Assembly: GCA_010909165.1 (NCBI GenBank)
Contig: MU008163.1
Coordinates: forward strand, 1-64,000
Direction of reading: 5' to 3'
DNA: 64,000 bases
From: Anthoceros angustus
Taxonomy: Eukaryota > Streptophyta > Anthocerotopsida > Anthocerotales > Anthocerotaceae
The notes under the pieces were generated by a model, which was not told the DNA's origin, ran no database searches, and saw only the letters and a program-made list of their open reading frames with translations. The position numbers were made by a program, and so were the translations under genes. The number at the start of each line of letters is the position of its first letter. Position 1 is the first letter of the stretch. Of this stretch, positions 45,781 through 57,499 are shown piece after piece.

Positions 45781-46560
45781 CGCCTGACAGGATGTCAACT
45801 TGACGCGTTGGCTGGCTTCCCTCTGCCCGTTCCGGGCTGGCATCAGTGAAGACTCGTTCACGAGCCGCACAGCTGTATTGGCCGCCCATGATAGCAAAAA
45901 GGGACCAGTTCCAGAGCCCGGCCATTTGCAAACCCGATAATTTCACGTTTCCAGAAAATGTTTCCTGACCAACAATCCGCATTTAGATTTTTGAGGTACT
46001 TTTTTTGTCTTGAATTACACTGCGACAGTGTGGACGCATGCACGAGTGTAAGACTGTCCTAACGACTTTCGTGTACGGGTAAAACCCCGAGCAAACGCAC
46101 CACATTCCCGTGTTTTTGTTTTCTTGCTGTGGTCTTGCGACCGCATACCCACATGTGCACCGAGTACGGACACGGACTGGCGCTCTCTTTCTTTGATTTT
46201 CAAATGGAATATAGCTAGATTTTTTATTAAGGATGGATTCATCTTTTTCTACTTAAGAGGAAGACAACTTATAGGTAGTAGATTTGAGTGATGATAAGAG
46301 GGACAAGAGAACTCAAACTAAGTTGGGACTTGGACTCAAGTGATATGTACTACAATGGTGTGGAAGATCTTGAAGGACGGAAAGTATTTGCTATATTTAT
46401 TTAAAATAAATATTTATTTCAGTAAAGGATCATTTAACCTTGTCATTGTCCCGTGCATGGAAGTCATTTGCACTCATGATGAAACCTTTGTAAAAAGAAT
46501 CCTGCACATTCATACTTATTTTTAAATTAATTATTTAAAATATTTTATTTCTGATTAGGT
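45780..46560. repeat. LTR-like dispersed repeat, copy 3 (diverged)
   Basis: By eye it follows the order of copies 1 and 2: gggctggcatcag, gccgcccatga, aaacccgat-tttcac, gaaaatgtttcctg, atccgcatttaga, taacgacttt, cgtgttttt, acaaatg/catgtgcacc, gtacggac, ttattaaggatg, ttaagaggaagacaac and ttggactc. Many indels separate the landmarks. It lies outside the 11.8-kb duplication, so the repeat is truly dispersed and older than the duplication. Confidence 0.6.
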
Positions 46561-47300
46561 ATAGTTGTTATAAAAAATAGAAGTACCTAGACAGCCAAGG
46601 TTTTGTTAAATTATGCATTCATTCAGATCAAAACATAATATTAACGGGCCGAATTACTAGCCATATCAATTATGGTATTCCATATAAAATTCCTTTTTTT
46701 TTTGGAGGATCCACAGCTATGAAATATAGGAAGATAAATTACAACGGTACGTCTAGAACATGATATAGGCTGACAACTAGACACTAGCGAATGGACAGCG
46801 GTGAATACACCACGTAGCCAGGACCATGAGCCCAACTTAAAAGCACATTTCATAGCCGCGCTCACCAACCCGGGCACACTTACATCAGCACCATGTCATC
46901 CACTCATTCCTGCATACAATGCGGGTGGGAAGGAAAAGAATTGGATGATATGATCATTCAACAAATTTTAAGGTCACACCAAGAATATTATGGGGTTGAA
47001 ATTGTTTGATCGTTAAATATCTTTTAGATTTATTCATGATTTTATGTCCTAATAATACAAATAATGATACATGTCTTGGTTTGATGTTTTCTTTTATGGC
47101 TCACTTTCAATCCGCCTTCTATGGTAGGAGGCGGGTAACGACTGTTTTCTAAAACAGGGGGTGCACTTTTCCCCTCGAGTAGATCTTCCTTGGATTATAA
47201 AGACAAAAGTTCATTTAAAAAAAGTGGAATTGGATGGGCGGACAAGTACTTTAGTAATCAGATGAGCTGCCACCCATTCCCTAGCTTTATGGCCCTATGG
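46560..47300. other. AT-rich spacer
   Basis: No gene, RNA or clear repeat recognised. Confidence 0.4.
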
Positions 47301-47329
47301 GGCTACTATTATCTACAATGCCTCCGTCG

Positions 47330-47765
47330 TTGCAGCGTGCACCGCTGCTAGTTGCTAGTGCCTTATGGGGTTACTCGCTGCAGCGTGCACTGCTGCTAGT
47401 TACTAGTGCCTTATGGGCTTACTCTAGATCAAACTCCCATTGCAGGATGACGACGCAATTGCTAGTGCTTACGGGGTTACTCCAGATCAAACTCCTAGTG
47501 CACGATGCCTTCGTAGTTACTAATGTCCAGGGATTACTCCATATGAAACTCCATGTCAAACTCGCACTGCAGGACATCGATGACTATTTGTTAGAAGCAA
47601 ACAGAACTTTCTTTCATTCCGCCTCTCGAGAACTCTAGAAACATGTGCCGATGACTGTTTGTTAAAAACAGACAGGACTTTCTTTTATACCTCCTCTCGA
47701 GAACTCTAGGAACATGTGCCCACGTGTCGTTTATACGTCGTCTCCAAAACTGTAGAAACATGTGT
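47330..47765. repeat. Two adjacent minisatellites
   Basis: From 47330 to about 47575, units of roughly 54-60 bp share ctgctagttgctagtgccttatgggg and gatcaaactcc. From 47579 to 47765, three units of about 70 bp share gactgtttgtta, acaggactttctttt and ctcgagaactctagaaacatgtg; the third is shortened. Confidence 0.8.
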
Positions 47766-48132
47766 CCCCGCTTGGTCAATTTTTGTGCCTATTTCTTAGC
47801 TACCGGATCAGATTCCATCGCATCACAGTATATCGCCTGAAAGAGAAACGTTATCGGTGGACGAGCATGAACAGCGGGACTGGTAATTATGTTCCCGAAT
47901 GAAGAAAGATGGCATAGCCAGACACGTCTGCTAGTACTCCCTCAGCCTAGCCTGGTATGAAGAGCAGTATCACTCATACCTTTCCAATTTATTGCTTTAC
48001 AGGCGGATGTTAATTAAGCTAACATGTAGCAATACTTGCAGACAAACCATATCACGGTTAAAGACAGACACAGCCAGCATACAGCCTTTTCACGAGGATA
48101 CATAGGTCAGTTACGTATGCTCAGCCTGCACA

Positions 48133-48415
48133 CTCTCATCAAGCCACAGCAAATTACAAGGAGAAAATGTCAGCAGACAGCAACCTGTTATGATACACTC
48201 TCATCAAGCCACGGCAAATCACAAGGAGAAGATGTCAGCATACAGCAACTTGTTCGGACAACATGTTGCTGTATGCTTGGAGAAACCTTCAATCACTGGA
48301 ACTTAGTAGGCATTGCCAGAAAACTCGAGTACCAGCCAAACTAAAGGGGGCAGGAGCACAGCTCCCGGACAAAGTACCTTTAGGGGCAGGAGCAAAGCTC
48401 CCGGACAAAGTCCTA
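48133..48415. repeat. Two short tandem duplications
   Basis: A ~65-bp unit (cactctcatcaagccac, gcaaat, acaaggagaa, atgtcagca, acagcaac) is present twice between 48130 and 48250. A 34-bp unit (ggggcaggagca, agctcccggacaaagt) is present twice between 48346 and 48413. Confidence 0.85.
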
Positions 48416-48639
48416 AAAGTACTGGAGCTCTTCATACTTAGAACAGCACCACGCCCAAGGGTACAATTTCAAGGATGCTTAGAGGCAAATTCGCTGTGGT
48501 CCTCTAGTTCAGTGAGATACCCTGCACTCTTCGCCAGATATCTCACTCTTCACAAGGTGCCCACGTAAGCCTAACTGGGAGCACCTTTTTTTCTCCTACC
48601 AGGTCGCATGGAGGAGCAAATACACTGTCACTTGAAAGA

Positions 48640-48880
48640 GCAAAATAGAGTGTCACTTGAAAAGCAAAAGCAATAGGACTCGGACGAGCAAAAACAGTAT
48701 CTTCGACGAGAATGACTTGGAAGGGCAAGAACACCATGACTGGGAAGAGCAAAAACACGATGACTTGGAAGAGAACCAGCGACTATTGGACGAATGAGAA
48801 CAGCGACAATTGGAAGAGCCAACAACGGTGTCCCTTGTACGAGCAAAAGACAATGACTTAAGAGGAAAGATAGTCTGCCT
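48640..48880 (+). repeat. Degenerate ~30-bp repeat with coding appearance
   Basis: Words like gagcaaaaacacgatgacttggaa recur about seven times. One + frame reads as acidic repeats (NDLEGQEHHDWEEQKHDDLE, ENQRLLDE then a stop, EQRQLEEP), suggesting a decayed repetitive acidic protein or a random open minisatellite. No start codon or flanking exons found. Confidence 0.45.
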
Positions 48881-48967
48881 TTGACGCAGGCAAAAAGAAA
48901 AAGGGTTGCACAAGGTAGACAAAGGTTTGATCTTTGCACCAAGAACCCGTCACCTGCTCTCTGCTGT

Positions 48968-49050
48968 GCCGGAAGTGTGCCTCAGCGGTAGTGACAAAAA
49001 CCAATTTTCTCACCATGCACATTTCTGATTAGATCGTCATCATAGGCACT
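48968..49050. mobile_element. MITE-like element, copy 1
   Basis: About 80 bp with imperfect inverted ends: left ggaagtgtgcctcag..gtgacaaaa, right gtcatcataggcacttcc. A related copy lies at 61615-61705. It contains no ORF. No target-site duplication is certain. Confidence 0.45.
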
Positions 49051-49059
49051 TCCACTCAC

Positions 49060-51240
49060 TATTTGGAGCTAGATGGCAAGAACCTAATCGAAACCTTCGT
49101 CAAAACTCATGCAACCGAGACGGTGTATGCAGGTGACAAGAACCTTCAGAAGCAGGTCAGACAGCCGCACATGAATATCTACATCTACCTGTGGTTTGTG
49201 TTCAACAATAAGTTCCAGCGAGTGTGCAGATATGCGAGAAGTGATGCATACACTGAAAAGGCCACAGTTTCAGTAGTGCCAAGACAATGTACACACAACG
49301 TTCACGAGCAGCGTACCTCTCGGACTCCATCAGCATGTGTCCTGGAAGCAGCCACAGGATTACTCCACGACCAACCCAGTTACATCAACGAAACCTCCAA
49401 TCAGACCAGCTGCAGCGTCTACGAAGTCATATAGCTCCGGTTCGAAAGGAAGCAAGCTCTGATAGACTTCTGGGCAACAATCGATATTTCCATGAAGCTG
49501 TGAGAGCTTTCCGCCTGTAGCTCGCTGGACACAATAGACCTAAGAAAGTTTGTCTGCCGCATCACAGCGGCGCTCAGTCACTTCTTCATGCTGCGACGCC
49601 AAGCACTCTCAGCAGGAGCTGACTGCCCTAACATACTCCACCTGAGGAAAGGTGTGTTAACATGGCTGCGCCGGATACAGCTCTCCTGCTGCAGGGATGG
49701 CCGAAGTCTCGAGCAGTAGACCTAAAAGTGTGAACGATCGTTAGCGACCTCACAGCACAAGACGGCTGAACTCCCGTCGGCGTGTTCAGACCACCGCAGG
49801 CTGGCATTGACGAATCGCTCGCATTTCACCAGTGGCCACTTCAACCGTAACACCACCTTTCTAGCGTCGATCTTCTTCCAGAGAGACATAAAGGCTCCAG
49901 CCGCGGTAAGTGAAGCTTAAGGAGCCCATCCGCCGCCGCTGGATGGCATCTCTGCAGGTCAGACTGGACCCTTGAAACACATGTTCATAATGAGTTTCAG
50001 TGAAAACCACTGAAAGCTACACCATGACTGTAACATCTCTTGCAGGCAGGCAACCATTGCGTCACCTCTCCTCCAATGACAGTGAGGACGCAAGCCATGG
50101 AAGAGATTTCTCCAACAATTTGACCGGAAAGCTACACTTGAACCGCCAGGGTTGAGCATAATCGTCATATTCGAGTTTGCTTGTTTCCTAGCGTCGTCCA
50201 CCCAGATTGCAAGATGGTTGAATAACCCCCCAAATGATCCAGTCTCGTCCTGAATCCTGCCCACGATAGATCTAGCATGAAGCTCGCATTCATAATCTGC
50301 AGCTCCACCTTCTCAATCTCTCAAGTCAAGGCCTTTGCACATGCTTCCTCAGATGACTCTCCAGACCATCACCATGGCTTTCTTGACCATCTCCAAACCC
50401 TGCCACCTCATGAGATGCTGCAAGCACTGCACCTTCCAGCAGATTGTCGGCACAGGTGCTCCGTGAAGGAATTGTAGTAGGCATGACCATCTGCTTATCT
50501 ATGCAAGCTACATCACCTATGACTCCTCTTGTAAACCAACTTCAACCAAGGGTAGCTCGAAGAATTTTAGCCAGGGAAGGACTTTGGTAGTATGTGCCAT
50601 ACTCTGTCCATGGCAATACTTTGACATAGAAGAACTTTCCAGAAGAACTTTGACATAATTAGCATCAACTCTACAAAACTCAACCCGCTTCGACATCCCA
50701 TGGTGCTTACGAAAGCTGGCACCTTTCTGCCTTTTCAGCTGACAACTTATTGTTGTTAACATGAGGTCATGATAAGTAATCTCCTGATTTCTCAAGAGAA
50801 TTCTCCCCCACGTTTCCGATGTGTAATCTCCTGGTTTCTCCGGAGAAACCCCAACACTTTGCCGATGTCCACATGTTCATATTCAGCTGCGATAGAAGCC
50901 TCATCTGACATGCTTACGTTTGTCCAGTAGAGAACCTCCATGCACCAGGAGCTCAAAACCTACAAAACCAACAACTTTTCGTAGGTAGACACCACCTGCA
51001 CGCAATGCAGAGCTCCGATGTCAACGACGAGAGGGGAGTCTCCTTAGCTCACTAGAGAGGCTCCCCCACCCCTCCAAGGTGACTTGGCTCCCCCTGTCCG
51101 TTAGCCTGGCCTCCATCTTCACCCTCTACAAGTTTCTGAAGGAAGCACAGAATTACAACGAGCCACATGGACACCGCACGCAAAAAATGTAATCTAAACC
51201 GCCACTCAGACGAAGGACGTAGTTGGTGTGAACCCTATAT
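49060..51240. other. No recognised gene; scattered coding-like blocks
   Basis: The minus strand has blocks of coding appearance, such as DEASIAAEYEHVDIGKVLGF near 50850-50935 and VGRIQDETGSFGGLFNHLAI near 50190-50270, which could be exons of one decayed or unusual gene. I do not recognise the family. A stretch at 49930-50000 resembles 51945-52035 next to the COMMD6-like gene, so part may be an old local duplicate. Confidence 0.3.
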
Positions 51241-51332
51241 GTATAGGTGGGTGGTATCGGGGGTAAGCTTGAAGCTGTGGCCCTAAAGCCTGTCGTTGAG
51301 ATCGATCTGCGGCGTAGGCGTCGAGCAAGCTT

Positions 51333-51717
51333 ATGGCGACTACTCCGGCTGATGCCCAAGCTGTCGCGGCCAACGAGCCTGCGCTGGCTACCGAGGATAC
51401 CAAGCTGGAGGTGCTTGAAGACGATGACGAGTTTGAGGAGTTCGAGACGGAAGGTGGGGTTCTTGCTGCCGGAGCTCGTCCCTGCCCTGTGTTTGGCTTT
51501 TACATCACAAGGCTGGATTAGGTTGAGGCAGCCGTTCGCGTGGACTGCAGATGCAGCTAACAAGATTTCATGTTGTCACGCTTTTGCAGACTGGGATGAT
51601 GAGGTAGGAGAGGCAGAGGCAACTCAGATATGGGAGGATGATTGGGACGATGACGATGTGAGCGACGATTTTTCTCAGCAGCTCAAAGCGGAGCTTGACA
51701 GAGCTGCGCAATCCTGA
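51333..51717 (+). CDS. SEM1: SEM1/DSS1 26S proteasome lid subunit
   Basis: Two exons (51333-51453 and 51590-51717; 136-bp intron) encode 82 residues. The N-terminus is MATTPADAQAVAANEP, followed by the two acidic ubiquitin-binding stretches typical of the family: LEVLEDDDEFEEFETEDWDD, then QIWEDDWDDDDVSDDFSQQL with the two conserved tryptophans, and a short C-terminal helix (KAELDRAAQS). SEM1/DSS1 is a small disordered acidic protein of the proteasome lid. It also binds BRCA2 and the TREX-2 mRNA export complex. The 40-residue first exon and phase-1 junction keep the acidic motif continuous. Length is normal (family about 70-90). Confidence is high because the WEDDWDDD core is diagnostic. Confidence 0.95.
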
Positions 51718-51988
51718 CGTCTATCAGGGTTCATATCTTCGGTCAGAAGGATTCCAACACTCATCAGGCTCCGTGCCCACCTTGCAGCATATACCGAGAT
51801 GAGCACCTACAAGGGAGTAGAGGATGCTGGCACTAGCGGATTGAATGCATTTCACTGATGGCCGCTGCAGCCGCAGCAGGACCTTTGGAAACTTTTAGAG
51901 GTGCATGCCCATGGCTTCAGCCGCGGAAAGGTCAATCTAGGTAGATCCATCCGCGGCCGTTGCATCGCATTCCTGCAGGCCGCAGCTT

Positions 51989-52383
51989 TCATGTCAGACT
52001 GGACCGTTGAAACGCAGGTCCAACGGCTTGATTGAAAACACGGCAAGGTACCTTGCTAATTGCCTCCATTTGCGAGATCAGGCCGTCCAGCTGAGTTTTA
52101 GTGAACTCTGAGATGATCACTTCAGGCTTCCTCCTCTCCCTGGGGTCCTCGTCCTCTGCCAATACCGATGGCAGAACGGAGAGCTCCAGTCTAACCAGCG
52201 GCTTGTTCACAGAGGCCAAGGAGTCGCTAGAAACTGCGTACTGTGTGGCACACGTCAGGGTGGCCTCAGCCAGTTGATTTCTCAAGAAACGACATACATA
52301 CGAGCGAGCCACAGTAGCATGTGTACCTTAAGCTTCCAATCGAAGTCCACCAGAACAGGCGCCTCAGCTGCCTTGCCGCTCAT
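51989..52383 (-). CDS. COMMD6-like COMM-domain protein
   Basis: Exon 1 (52383-52327) encodes MSGKAAEAPVLVDFDWKLK. After a 262-bp intron, exon 2 begins at 52264 with ATLTCATQYAVSSDSLASVN, then KPLVRLELSVLPS, EVIISEFTKTQLDGLISQME and AISK. This is a bare COMM domain, with the LVDFDWKL entry and a C-terminal helix, in the size and layout of COMMD6, which lacks the N-terminal helical domain of other COMMDs. COMMD proteins form the ring of the CCC/Commander complex in endosomal cargo recycling. The frame can run on to the stop at 51989, or splice at the GTACCT donor after ISK to an unproven short last exon. The upstream ATG context fits a short protein of about 90-105 residues. Confidence 0.8.
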
Positions 52384-52389
52384 GGCTTC

Positions 52390-54140
52390 TTCGGTAGATA
52401 TTGTTCCCTCTGGAGTTCTTCCTCGTGATGGATATATTTCCTCCGAGTTCTTCCGCCCTCCCAAACAAATCGTAATCCACCCAAGTAAATCGTAAGTGTG
52501 AGTAGGTCTGCTTGATTCCGACGCTGTGATCAAATTCCGACTCTCGGATGAAATGACGGAACCCTGGAAAGGACTTGAACAGACGAGAGTTGTGACTGAG
52601 GTCCACCAGCTGTGGTTGCATGCACCGCAGATGCAAACCCTGATCAACTTGTATCCTCATCACTCATCACCTGGTTTGCGGACCGACATGACACTAACAC
52701 AAGCAGAAGGTAACTAATCCGATTGGATGCACATGGACACATGCTTTTCTGCGGTAAGGCCGGCAGCAGGGAAGCCTGCTCACGCTCTACCCGAGGCTGT
52801 GTCAGACCCAAGTGCAAAAAACCAGGGTAAAGGACGGAAAAGGCGTGGTGCGAGTCTGACCGTGCAGGCCGCAAAGGGAAGCCACACAAGCGTCAGAAAA
52901 ATCATCGGCTACAAAGCATAGTACATACCACGACAGGCAACAGCAACAGTAACAACAAGAGCTGCAGCGTTTTCGAATTGTTACAACCGATTGCCTGCGC
53001 GATATTTCACCCTGCTCTGCCACTATCATGAGCCACTCGAGTGGAGGGCATCTGTGGGGAACACCTTGGGAAGTATATCAACTCCTCGCTGCTGACACAC
53101 TGTGACGGCAACATATGTAGCAGTCAGTGGGTCTGTCCACCGATGGGAGGCTAGGGTGCTGTACAAGAATGTCTGTAGTCACATGCAGCCGTGAGCTCGT
53201 GAATCACATTCCCCCCTGCCTGATTGAGCACGGCCCACCAGATGCCTGATACATGATAAGCTTGCGGAGAGGACGGGGGAATGAGACAGGCAGACGTTTT
53301 TCACCTTCAACATTCCTGGAAGGACAGAAAACACAACAGGAGGAACAGGACAATACAGCAGGAGGAAGGAGCAAAAACTGCTGGAGTTGCCTCGCACAGG
53401 CTGTTGGTCAACATCCTTGTATATTGAATGCTGCACACAGGCAGCGGTGATCAGGGTGGAACAAGGCCCAAGACAGATGTGGAGCCCTGTCCACCTTGCA
53501 AAAGCAAAATCGTTGGCACCTTAGCAAGTTTGTCTACTTTGATTCACTACCTGGGCAAGCCAGTGCCTCCGGCTATGCCATGCTCGAAACTCCCGGGAAG
53601 CTAGTTTCTCATGATCCTGGGTGTCTGCAACAGAAACTAGCAGCCAAGATAGATAGATAGACAGTGTGACATGGCAGTGATGTCGTCAAATAAAAGTTAG
53701 GCAGCAATTAGGATGGTAGGTCAGACCTTTGCTGATAAAAAACACTTCCTGGCAACTCAAAGACCTTCCAAGGCCAGCAGGATCATGTGTGAACCTAACA
53801 AGGAGCTCAGCAATACAGGCAGGTTGTGGTCAAACTAGGCTCACCGGGTGTTTGTTCTAAGGAAATGTACAAGAGGTGAAGCTCTTCAACTAACTCTGCG
53901 TACACCATGGGGGGTTATTGTGTGTTCTCACAGAGCAAATGGGTAAGAGAAGATGATTCCGTCATCTCCACTCACACCACAGCTCAAGTCTTCCTCCATC
54001 TGGTCAGCAATGAGCCGGCAGAAAACTGTGCCGTGAGGGTGATAAAAAGGGGAACAAGCTGCTCGGCTACTGCAGTGGACTAGGTTGTCAGTGGGGTTGG
54101 CCCAGCTAATTGGTCAATGGGGCTCTCTGGTCTAACAATG
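52390..54140. other. No recognised gene
   Basis: The + frame at 52727-52921 (basic, GKGRKRRGASLTVQAAKGS) and other frames lack family motifs. The interval holds the upstream region of the COMMD6-like gene and, at its right end, presumably the 3' UTR of the GLK gene. Confidence 0.4.
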
Positions 54141-54151
54141 GAAATAGCATG

Positions 54152-56585
54152 TTAAGAGGCAGGAGGCACCGAGTTGATGCCCTGCCTTTGGAGCTCAGCC
54201 ATGACGCTGTCCATGGATGGTGGCTTCAACCCCAAAGGTAGTGGTGTATAAGGATTGGCAAGGGCCTCGCTGATGGCTGCATCCAAGATCTCCTTTGGCT
54301 GCACAAACCACCCCATCAGACAACCGTTAGTTTTGGCCGAACTGTCCGAAAACTTTACAAACGGACCTAAAAAACACAAGGCATACCGGATGGAAATCAG
54401 AGGGTTTGCTGTTTGCTGCAGCTCCTGCCGCAACAGCAACATCGGGATCCCCCGATGATGTAGGATACATGGGAACTGGCATTGATTCGTCAGCGAAAAA
54501 ACCATCTCCAGAGAGATGAGGAGCAGTCATGTGTGGCATGGCATGCATTGCCGACATTGGATATCTCTGAAGAAACACACAAACTGCAGCTCAAGGTACC
54601 TAAAGCAACTAAGTCCAAACAGCCAGATTTCCTAAAGCCTTCGAAGAACTTGGAAGCCTTTGACGGGAAGCAGAAGTGGGGCAGTTAAAGCAAACGTACC
54701 AGCATGGACTGCGGATAACAAGGTGTCCCGAGGGCAGGAGTAGAGTGCCCCCAAGCTTCCGGCGGGTATGCCTGCACAATTAGTACACATCAGAAAAAAC
54801 GTTGTGTGTACCGTCCATCTCCGGGTAGACTTCCAGCCCCAGTCAGTAGTATCCAACTCTCTCCAGCTAGCATGTGCTTAACCCGACAAGCATCTTGAAC
54901 AAGTTTTTGCTGAGAGTGCTTTTCAATATCAATAGTACAAGCTTGTGAGCTCAAACTGTCACAATTTCCTCCCAGATCCACCGAGGACCCACATGAACAT
55001 GTTGGCTCTGGCAAGTCCCAGCAAGACAATGGACTGCGACTGAGAATCCTCCAAATGGAGAAGCTGAACATTACCACTGGATGCTGCCAATAGCTCCCGT
55101 CAGGGGCTTGCCACGCTGTGGGAGCAGACATCTGCGGTTGCTGCCACAAGTGCATGGAGGAGTGGTCGACTGTAGGATGGCCCCAAACATGCAAGGGAGC
55201 AATTGGCGTTGCATGAGGTCCAGGGTGAGGCTGGATAGGTGTGAGACCCACAGGCGGCCTTGGCTGGATCGGGGTGGGCGTGCTATGATGTGCACCCACC
55301 CAGGATGTCCCATCCCGCCTACTCCTTGTCCAGGATGTAGGGTCGATGGGCCGTCGATGATGCCAGGTAGCCGCCTCTGCCTCCCTTGCAAGCAGATGCC
55401 GCCTGTGTGACCGATATTTCTGCACACACCAGTCAAAATCTCTTCAGGTTACTAAAACAGAGACTACTAAACTAATTTAGGACTGACCGAGCAAAACAGC
55501 GAGAGTGCAATAACAACAATGGAGAGAAGGAGCACCTGCAAGTGACTGGCAATGTTATGCCGGGTGAGGCATTGCACTCCCATGAGCTCCAGGATTCGGG
55601 AAGGAATGGCCTTCTCCACTCCAAGTTGTTCCACGGCCTGTACAAACCTCCTGTGAAGCTCGGGGGTCCAGTCCACCTGCAGAGAGCAAAGAATTACTAA
55701 CATAAGCCGCAATCACAAGCACAAGCACAACCACTGCAATCACAACACACTCCAAGCTCCGCAACTAACCTTCACCTTCCTCCTCCCCGCAGACGCATTT
55801 TTGCCGTTCTTCCCGCCCTGGTCCACCGTGGACTGCTCACTCACAAGCTTCTTCTCCACCTGACTGCACGCCTCCGAGGCCTCCGACACGACAGAGGAAT
55901 GCTTACTGACAGAGGAGCAGCGGGACGAGTCCCTGTCCAGAGATTCCTCCTCCACCTTGGCCACCTCCGCCAGCAGCAGCGCCTCCTCCTCTCCAATCTC
56001 CCCGTCGTGCACCTCCCCGGCGTCCAGCGCCTCCACCCCGATGTCCAGCATGGAGTCCGGCAATCTCAAGATACACGGGTCCAGCTCCAGCCCGCTGCCG
56101 CCATCAATAGGATCGTTCAACACAATGCCCGGGCTCCCGAGCCGCAACTCATCATACAAACTATCGTCATCCAGCTCCAGCTTGATGCACGCGTGCTCAT
56201 CGTCCTCGAATTTAATCTCGGTGCAGCTGAATTTCATATCCGCACACGACAGCGCCGGGAGCTCGTCCAGCTCCAGCTTCACGTGCGAAAACACGTCCGC
56301 CTTGGCCAGCGCCCTCCCGAAATCCCCGAGCTGCAGCTGCTCCTCGTCCCGCAGGTACAGCCGCTCCACATTATCCAGCATACTGAGCGCGGGAGGCAGC
56401 TTGTCGCACGGCAGCCGCTCGTAGTCCGCGGGATCCAGGCTGGCCAGCCCTAGCAATTCCCCGCCCGGGGGAGACGACACCAGACTGGCCAATGTGGAAT
56501 TCCCCTCCGCATCCTCCTCGAACGCCTGCAGCTCCGTCTTGACAAGCAGCGCGCTGTTCTCCGCCTCCTCCCCTCCCGGATCCAT
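54152..56585 (-). CDS. GLK: GOLDEN2-LIKE (GLK) transcription factor
   Basis: Six exons join in frame from the ATG at 56585: to 55770, then 55676-55536, 55419-55075, 54771-54700, 54566-54387 and 54298-54152, about 566 residues. An acidic N-terminal region ([20 protein letters not shown]) precedes a Ser/Lys hinge. The GARP DNA-binding domain spans exons 1-3 ([62 protein letters not shown]). Exon 3 has the GLK-specific [18 protein letters not shown]. The C-terminal GCT box reads [20 protein letters not shown] then [13 protein letters not shown]. GLKs switch on nuclear photosynthesis genes and chloroplast development. The frame is open upstream to an ATG at 56801 (Ser/Arg-rich), so the start is uncertain. 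The N-terminal region is longer than in Arabidopsis GLKs. Confidence 0.93.
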
Positions 56586-57337
56586 GCTTCGCACCTCCAG
56601 CTCCCGCTCCTCCAGCTCCTGCTCCGCTTCCTCACAATGCGCTTCCCTGCTCCTGCCGCTGCTGCTCCTCGCAGCAGCAGCCAGGTCCCTCCTCCTCTCC
56701 GCCATCCCTGCCCCGCTTCTGCCGCTGCCTCCGCTCCTCCTTCTCCCTGTGCTGCCGCTCCTGCCGCTGCTGCTGCCGCTGCTGCTGCTCCTGCCGCGCA
56801 TTGGCGGGGCTCAGCAGCGGAGGCCGGCGGGGAGAATGGCAGCTGCAGCGGCAGCGGCATGGCGGGGCGCAGCGGCAGCGTGGGGCTGGTGGACGAGGCC
56901 GCAGACGCAGCGGGGCTCGGCTCGCCCCGGCTCGGCTCGGCGCGTCTCAGGCCGCGTCTCAGACCGCCATGGCCAGCGAGAGAGGCAGAGGAAGCGGAAG
57001 CGGAAGCAACGGGAGTGAGTGTGCGCTGTGCTCTGGCTGGGCTGGGCTGGGCTGGGCTCAGCAGTGAGCAGCAGCGCTCAGCCCCAGCCACGCCAAATTG
57101 GTTTTGTGTCCATCCTGTCGTCTATATTTTCTTGTGTCCCGGAATGTCGATCCGCGGGACCGCCAATCCCGGCGCGCCCACTTGCTATCGCCGGTGCCCG
57201 CCAACCACGCGCCGGCCCAAGTCACCGGCACTCCCGCTCTTTCTGCGGCCCGCCCATCCCCATCGCATTCATCTCTCCCCTTTTCTCTACATCAAGCCTT
57301 TGGCCTTTCGCAGTGCGCGCACCTCACCACCTCCGCG

Positions 57338-57339
57338 CG

Positions 57340-57370
<31 letters not shown>

Positions 57371-57372
57371 CT
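57338..57372. repeat. CT dinucleotide tract upstream of GLK
   Basis: About 15 ct repeats 750 bp upstream of the GLK start, on the far side of a GC-rich leader. On the transcribed (-) strand this is a GA tract, a common feature of plant promoters or 5' UTRs. Also nearby is a ggctg repeat at about 57038-57056. Confidence 0.85.
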
Positions 57373-57499
57373 CTCTCTTCTTTCACTCTCTGCTGCTCCT
57401 GCTTTCACCTCTGCTCAAGCGTTTCACCACTTGGCCCAGATTTGGCACGCTATGGATCCTTCCTCCACTTTATGCATTTAACACATCCGATCCCATCCA

